Source: Paracidovorax avenae ATCC 19860 (lineage in GTDB: Bacteria; Pseudomonadota; Gammaproteobacteria; Burkholderiales; Burkholderiaceae_C). From it: DNA of 64,000 nt. The translations under genes were made by a program, and so were the position numbers. Positions within the stretch are counted from its first letter, which is position 1, and each line of letters opens with the position of its first letter. Shown one piece after another: positions 62,356-64,000 of this stretch. The notes under the pieces are model-generated. The model was not told the DNA's origin and made no database searches. It was given only the letters and a program-made list of their open reading frames with translations. The stretch lies in assembly GCF_000176855.2 (NCBI RefSeq), contig NC_015138.1:868001-932000 (forward strand), written 5' to 3'.

Positions 62356-62364
62356 CATCGGCCC

Positions 62365-63243
62365 ATGCAGACCGGCATCCTCTACGCCACGCTCGCCTAT
62401 GTGGCGTGGGGCATCTTCCCCGTGTACTTCCACCAGGTGGCCTCGGTGCCGGCGCTGGAGGTGGTGCTGCACCGCACGCTCTGGTCGATGGTGCTGCTGG
62501 CCGTGGTGCTGGCGGCGCGGCGGCAGCTCGCCTGGGTGGCCGCGCTGCGCCGCCAGCCCCGGGTGGTGGCGGCCTTCCTGCTCTCGGCGCTGCTGCTATC
62601 GGCCAACTGGCTGATCTATGTCTGGGCGGTGCACAACCAGCACGTGGTGGATGCGAGCCTGGGCTACTTCATCCTGCCGCTGGTGAACGTGGCCATGGGC
62701 TATGCCTTCCTGCACGAGCGCCCGCGCCCGGGCCAGTGGCTGGCGCTGGCCGTGGCCGCGGCCGGCGTGCTGTGGCTCACCGTGCAGGCCGGCCGCCTGC
62801 CCTGGATCGCGCTGGTGCTGGCCCTCACCTTCGGCTTCTACGGCCTGCTGCGCAAGACGGCGGTGCTGGGCGCCATGGAGGGCCTGGCCCTGGAGACGGC
62901 CCTGCTCGCGCCGCTGGCCGTGGGCGGCCTCGCCTGGCTGGGCTGGACAGGGCAGGCCGCCTGGTTGAATGCCGATGCGGCCACGCTGGGCTGGCTGGTC
63001 GCTGCCGGGCCGATCACCGCCATCCCGCTGCTGCTGTTCGCGGCAGGGGCGCGCCGCATCCCGCTGGCGACGATGGGCGTGCTGCAATACATCTCGCCCA
63101 GCCTGCAGTTCGCGCTGGGCGTGTGGCTGTTCGGCGAGCAGGTGCAGCCGGCCCGGCTGGCGGGCTTCGTGCTGATCTGGGCAGCGCTGGTGCTCTACAC
63201 CCTGGAAGGCACCGTGCTGCGCCGGCGGGCGTCGGCGTCCTGA
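62365..63243 (+). CDS. rarD: EamA-family transporter RarD
   Basis: A 292-residue membrane protein with ten predicted helices in two EamA halves: GILYATLAYVAWGIFPVYFHQVASV, ANWLIYVWAVHNQHVVDASLGYFILPLVNVAMGYAFLHERPRPGQWLALAVAAAGVLWLTV, and GVLQYISPSLQFALGVWLFGEQVQPARLAGFVLIWAALVLY. These match RarD, whose substrate is not established (named from chloramphenicol sensitivity in E. coli). It starts 9 bp after the HPP/CBS gene, so the two are cotranscribed. Confidence 0.92.
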   Translation: MQTGILYATLAYVAWGIFPVYFHQVASVPALEVVLHRTLWSMVLLAVVLAARRQLAWVAALRRQPRVVAAFLLSALLLSANWLIYVWAVHNQHVVDASLGYFILPLVNVAMGYAFLHERPRPGQWLALAVAAAGVLWLTVQAGRLPWIALVLALTFGFYGLLRKTAVLGAMEGLALETALLAPLAVGGLAWLGWTGQAAWLNADAATLGWLVAAGPITAIPLLLFAAGARRIPLATMGVLQYISPSLQFALGVWLFGEQVQPARLAGFVLIWAALVLYTLEGTVLRRRASAS

Positions 63244-63269
63244 GTGCTCTGGCCGCTGGCAGCCGGGCC

Positions 63270-63752
63270 TCAGTGCACCATGACCTTGGGCCAGAGATAC
63301 AGCAGGCCGCCGGTCATGGCCAGGTAGCGCATGAACTTGCCCACCGCCATGTAGGCCACGCAGGGCCAGAACGGCAGTTTCAGCCAGCCCGCCACGGCGC
63401 AGAGCGGGTCGCCCACCACGGGCAGCCAGCTCAGCAGGCAGGCCTTGGGGCCGAAGCGCTTGAGCCAGGCGAGGGCGCGCACATTGGTGTGTTCACCGCG
63501 GGCCTTGTCCACCGCCTTGTGGGCGCCCAGGCCCATCCACCAGCTGACGGCGCCACCCAGGGTGTTGCCCGCGGTCGCCACGAGGATGGTGGGCCAGAAC
63601 AGCTGCGGGTTGAGCTGGATGAGGCCGAACACCGCCGGCTCCGAGCCCAGGGGCAGCAGCGTCGCGGAGATGAACGACACCACGAAGACCGTGCTGAGAC
63701 CGTACTGGGGCAGCGCCAGCAGGTCCATGAGGTGTTGCATCCAGAGTTCCAT
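63270..63752 (-). CDS. YqaA-family (DedA-related) inner-membrane protein
   Basis: A 160-residue membrane protein with about four helices: LSTVFVVSFISATLLPLGSEPAVFGLI (the conserved SxxLPxxSE signature of YqaA), PTILVATAGNTLGGAVSWWMG, GPKACLLSWLPVVGDPLCAVAGWLKLPFWPCVAYMAVGKFMRYLAM. Related to DedA/SNARE-associated proteins involved in lipid scrambling or envelope homeostasis. The start MELWMQHL is preferred over an upstream in-frame ATG that adds a non-conserved Arg/Pro tail. Convergent with rarD (26 bp). Confidence 0.88.
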   Translation of the reverse strand: MELWMQHLMDLLALPQYGLSTVFVVSFISATLLPLGSEPAVFGLIQLNPQLFWPTILVATAGNTLGGAVSWWMGLGAHKAVDKARGEHTNVRALAWLKRFGPKACLLSWLPVVGDPLCAVAGWLKLPFWPCVAYMAVGKFMRYLAMTGGLLYLWPKVMVH

Positions 63753-64000
63753 AGCTGGCGCAAGTTTAGGGGGCCGCGGCGGGCCGGCCCTGTAGCCCGG
63801 CACGCCGTCGCGCTGTGGCAGGCAGCCCCGCGCCATAGCCTGCGTGGGGGCAGCCGGACAGTCCGGTTGGAAGATTTGATAAGCTGCGCCCCCACATGGA
63901 GCGCACCTGCTCTACCTGCACGGCCCATCACCATGTAACATTCGGTAAGGCGATGTGCGCCGCCGTAACGTCTTTCAAGCAGTTCAAGCGCCAGGGCGGT
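63753..64000. other. Right window edge; no complete gene
   Basis: The last 248 bp hold no complete gene. A plus-strand frame opens at ATG 63896 (MERTCSTCTAHHHVTFG...) and stays open to the edge (35 codons). Without downstream sequence or a ribosome-binding site it cannot be called. ttggaagatttgataa near 63867 could belong to a promoter but was not matched to a consensus. Confidence 0.4.

Noticed and set aside
63896..64000. Possible gene entering from the right window edge
   Set aside because: Open to the edge for 35 codons but no ribosome-binding site or similarity; insufficient sequence.

Overview
The window is high-GC, densely coded bacterial chromosome that fits a betaproteobacterium of the Comamonadaceae, most like Acidovorax/Paracidovorax. 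The reasons are gene content and order: a two-ATP-cone NrdA with NrdB, PilS/PilR, GlrK-lipoprotein-GlrR, an OpgH without OpgG, and AAKK-repeat histone H1-like protein. Species is not determined. Nearly everything looks like vertically inherited core genome. Two parts look accessory: the TonB receptor/FecIR iron cassette, and one visibly less GC-rich gene encoding an AlbA_2/ATP-binding protein next to ychF.

Layout. 1-3 kb: 3' end of prmA, a zinc-ribbon/DUF3426 membrane protein and a PfkB-type kinase. 3-8.3 kb (minus): histone H1-like protein, nrdB and nrdA, with two NrdR-box-like palindromes 32 bp apart upstream. 8.5-13.4 kb (minus): ampD, pilR, pilS, a small PP0621-type protein and a CcsA-like membrane protein. 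13.5-14.9 kb (plus): ffh. 15-21 kb (minus): opgH, then the glrK-lipoprotein-glrR signalling operon. 21-23 kb: miaB, a small exported protein and a CAU-anticodon tRNA. 23.2-30 kb: a GNAT acetyltransferase, then a tightly coupled iron-uptake cassette (ECF sigma, FecR, TonB receptor with signalling domain, DUF3649, PepSY and DUF3325 membrane proteins) behind a Fur-like palindrome. 30.2-38.5 kb (plus): a two-component system followed by a heavy-metal-type RND tripartite efflux system. 38.6-39.8 kb: a DUF2252 protein.

39.9-52.3 kb is the most interesting block. It is an organosulfur-acquisition cluster: an FMN reductase (MsuE type), dimethylsulfone monooxygenase (SfnG), a complete branched-chain-amino-acid-type ABC transporter (two ATPases, two permeases, a binding protein), an SfnB-like flavoenzyme, two further paralogous acyl-CoA-dehydrogenase-like flavoenzymes transcribed divergently, and the sigma54 activator SfnR. 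A near-consensus sigma54 promoter plus an IHF-like site sits directly upstream of the eight-gene operon, so SfnR can be proposed as its activator. The same IHF-like/sigma54 arrangement, with the IHF-like element duplicated, occurs between glrR and opgH.

52.3-64 kb: enoyl-CoA hydratase (apparent TTG start), M61 peptidase, DsbC, a UbiH-family monooxygenase, a MOSC protein, ychF, the AlbA_2/ATP-binding protein, an HPP/CBS membrane protein, RarD and a YqaA-family membrane protein. No CRISPR array, insertion sequence, prophage or rRNA gene was seen. Identifications rest on reading the translated sequences and motifs; no database search was run.
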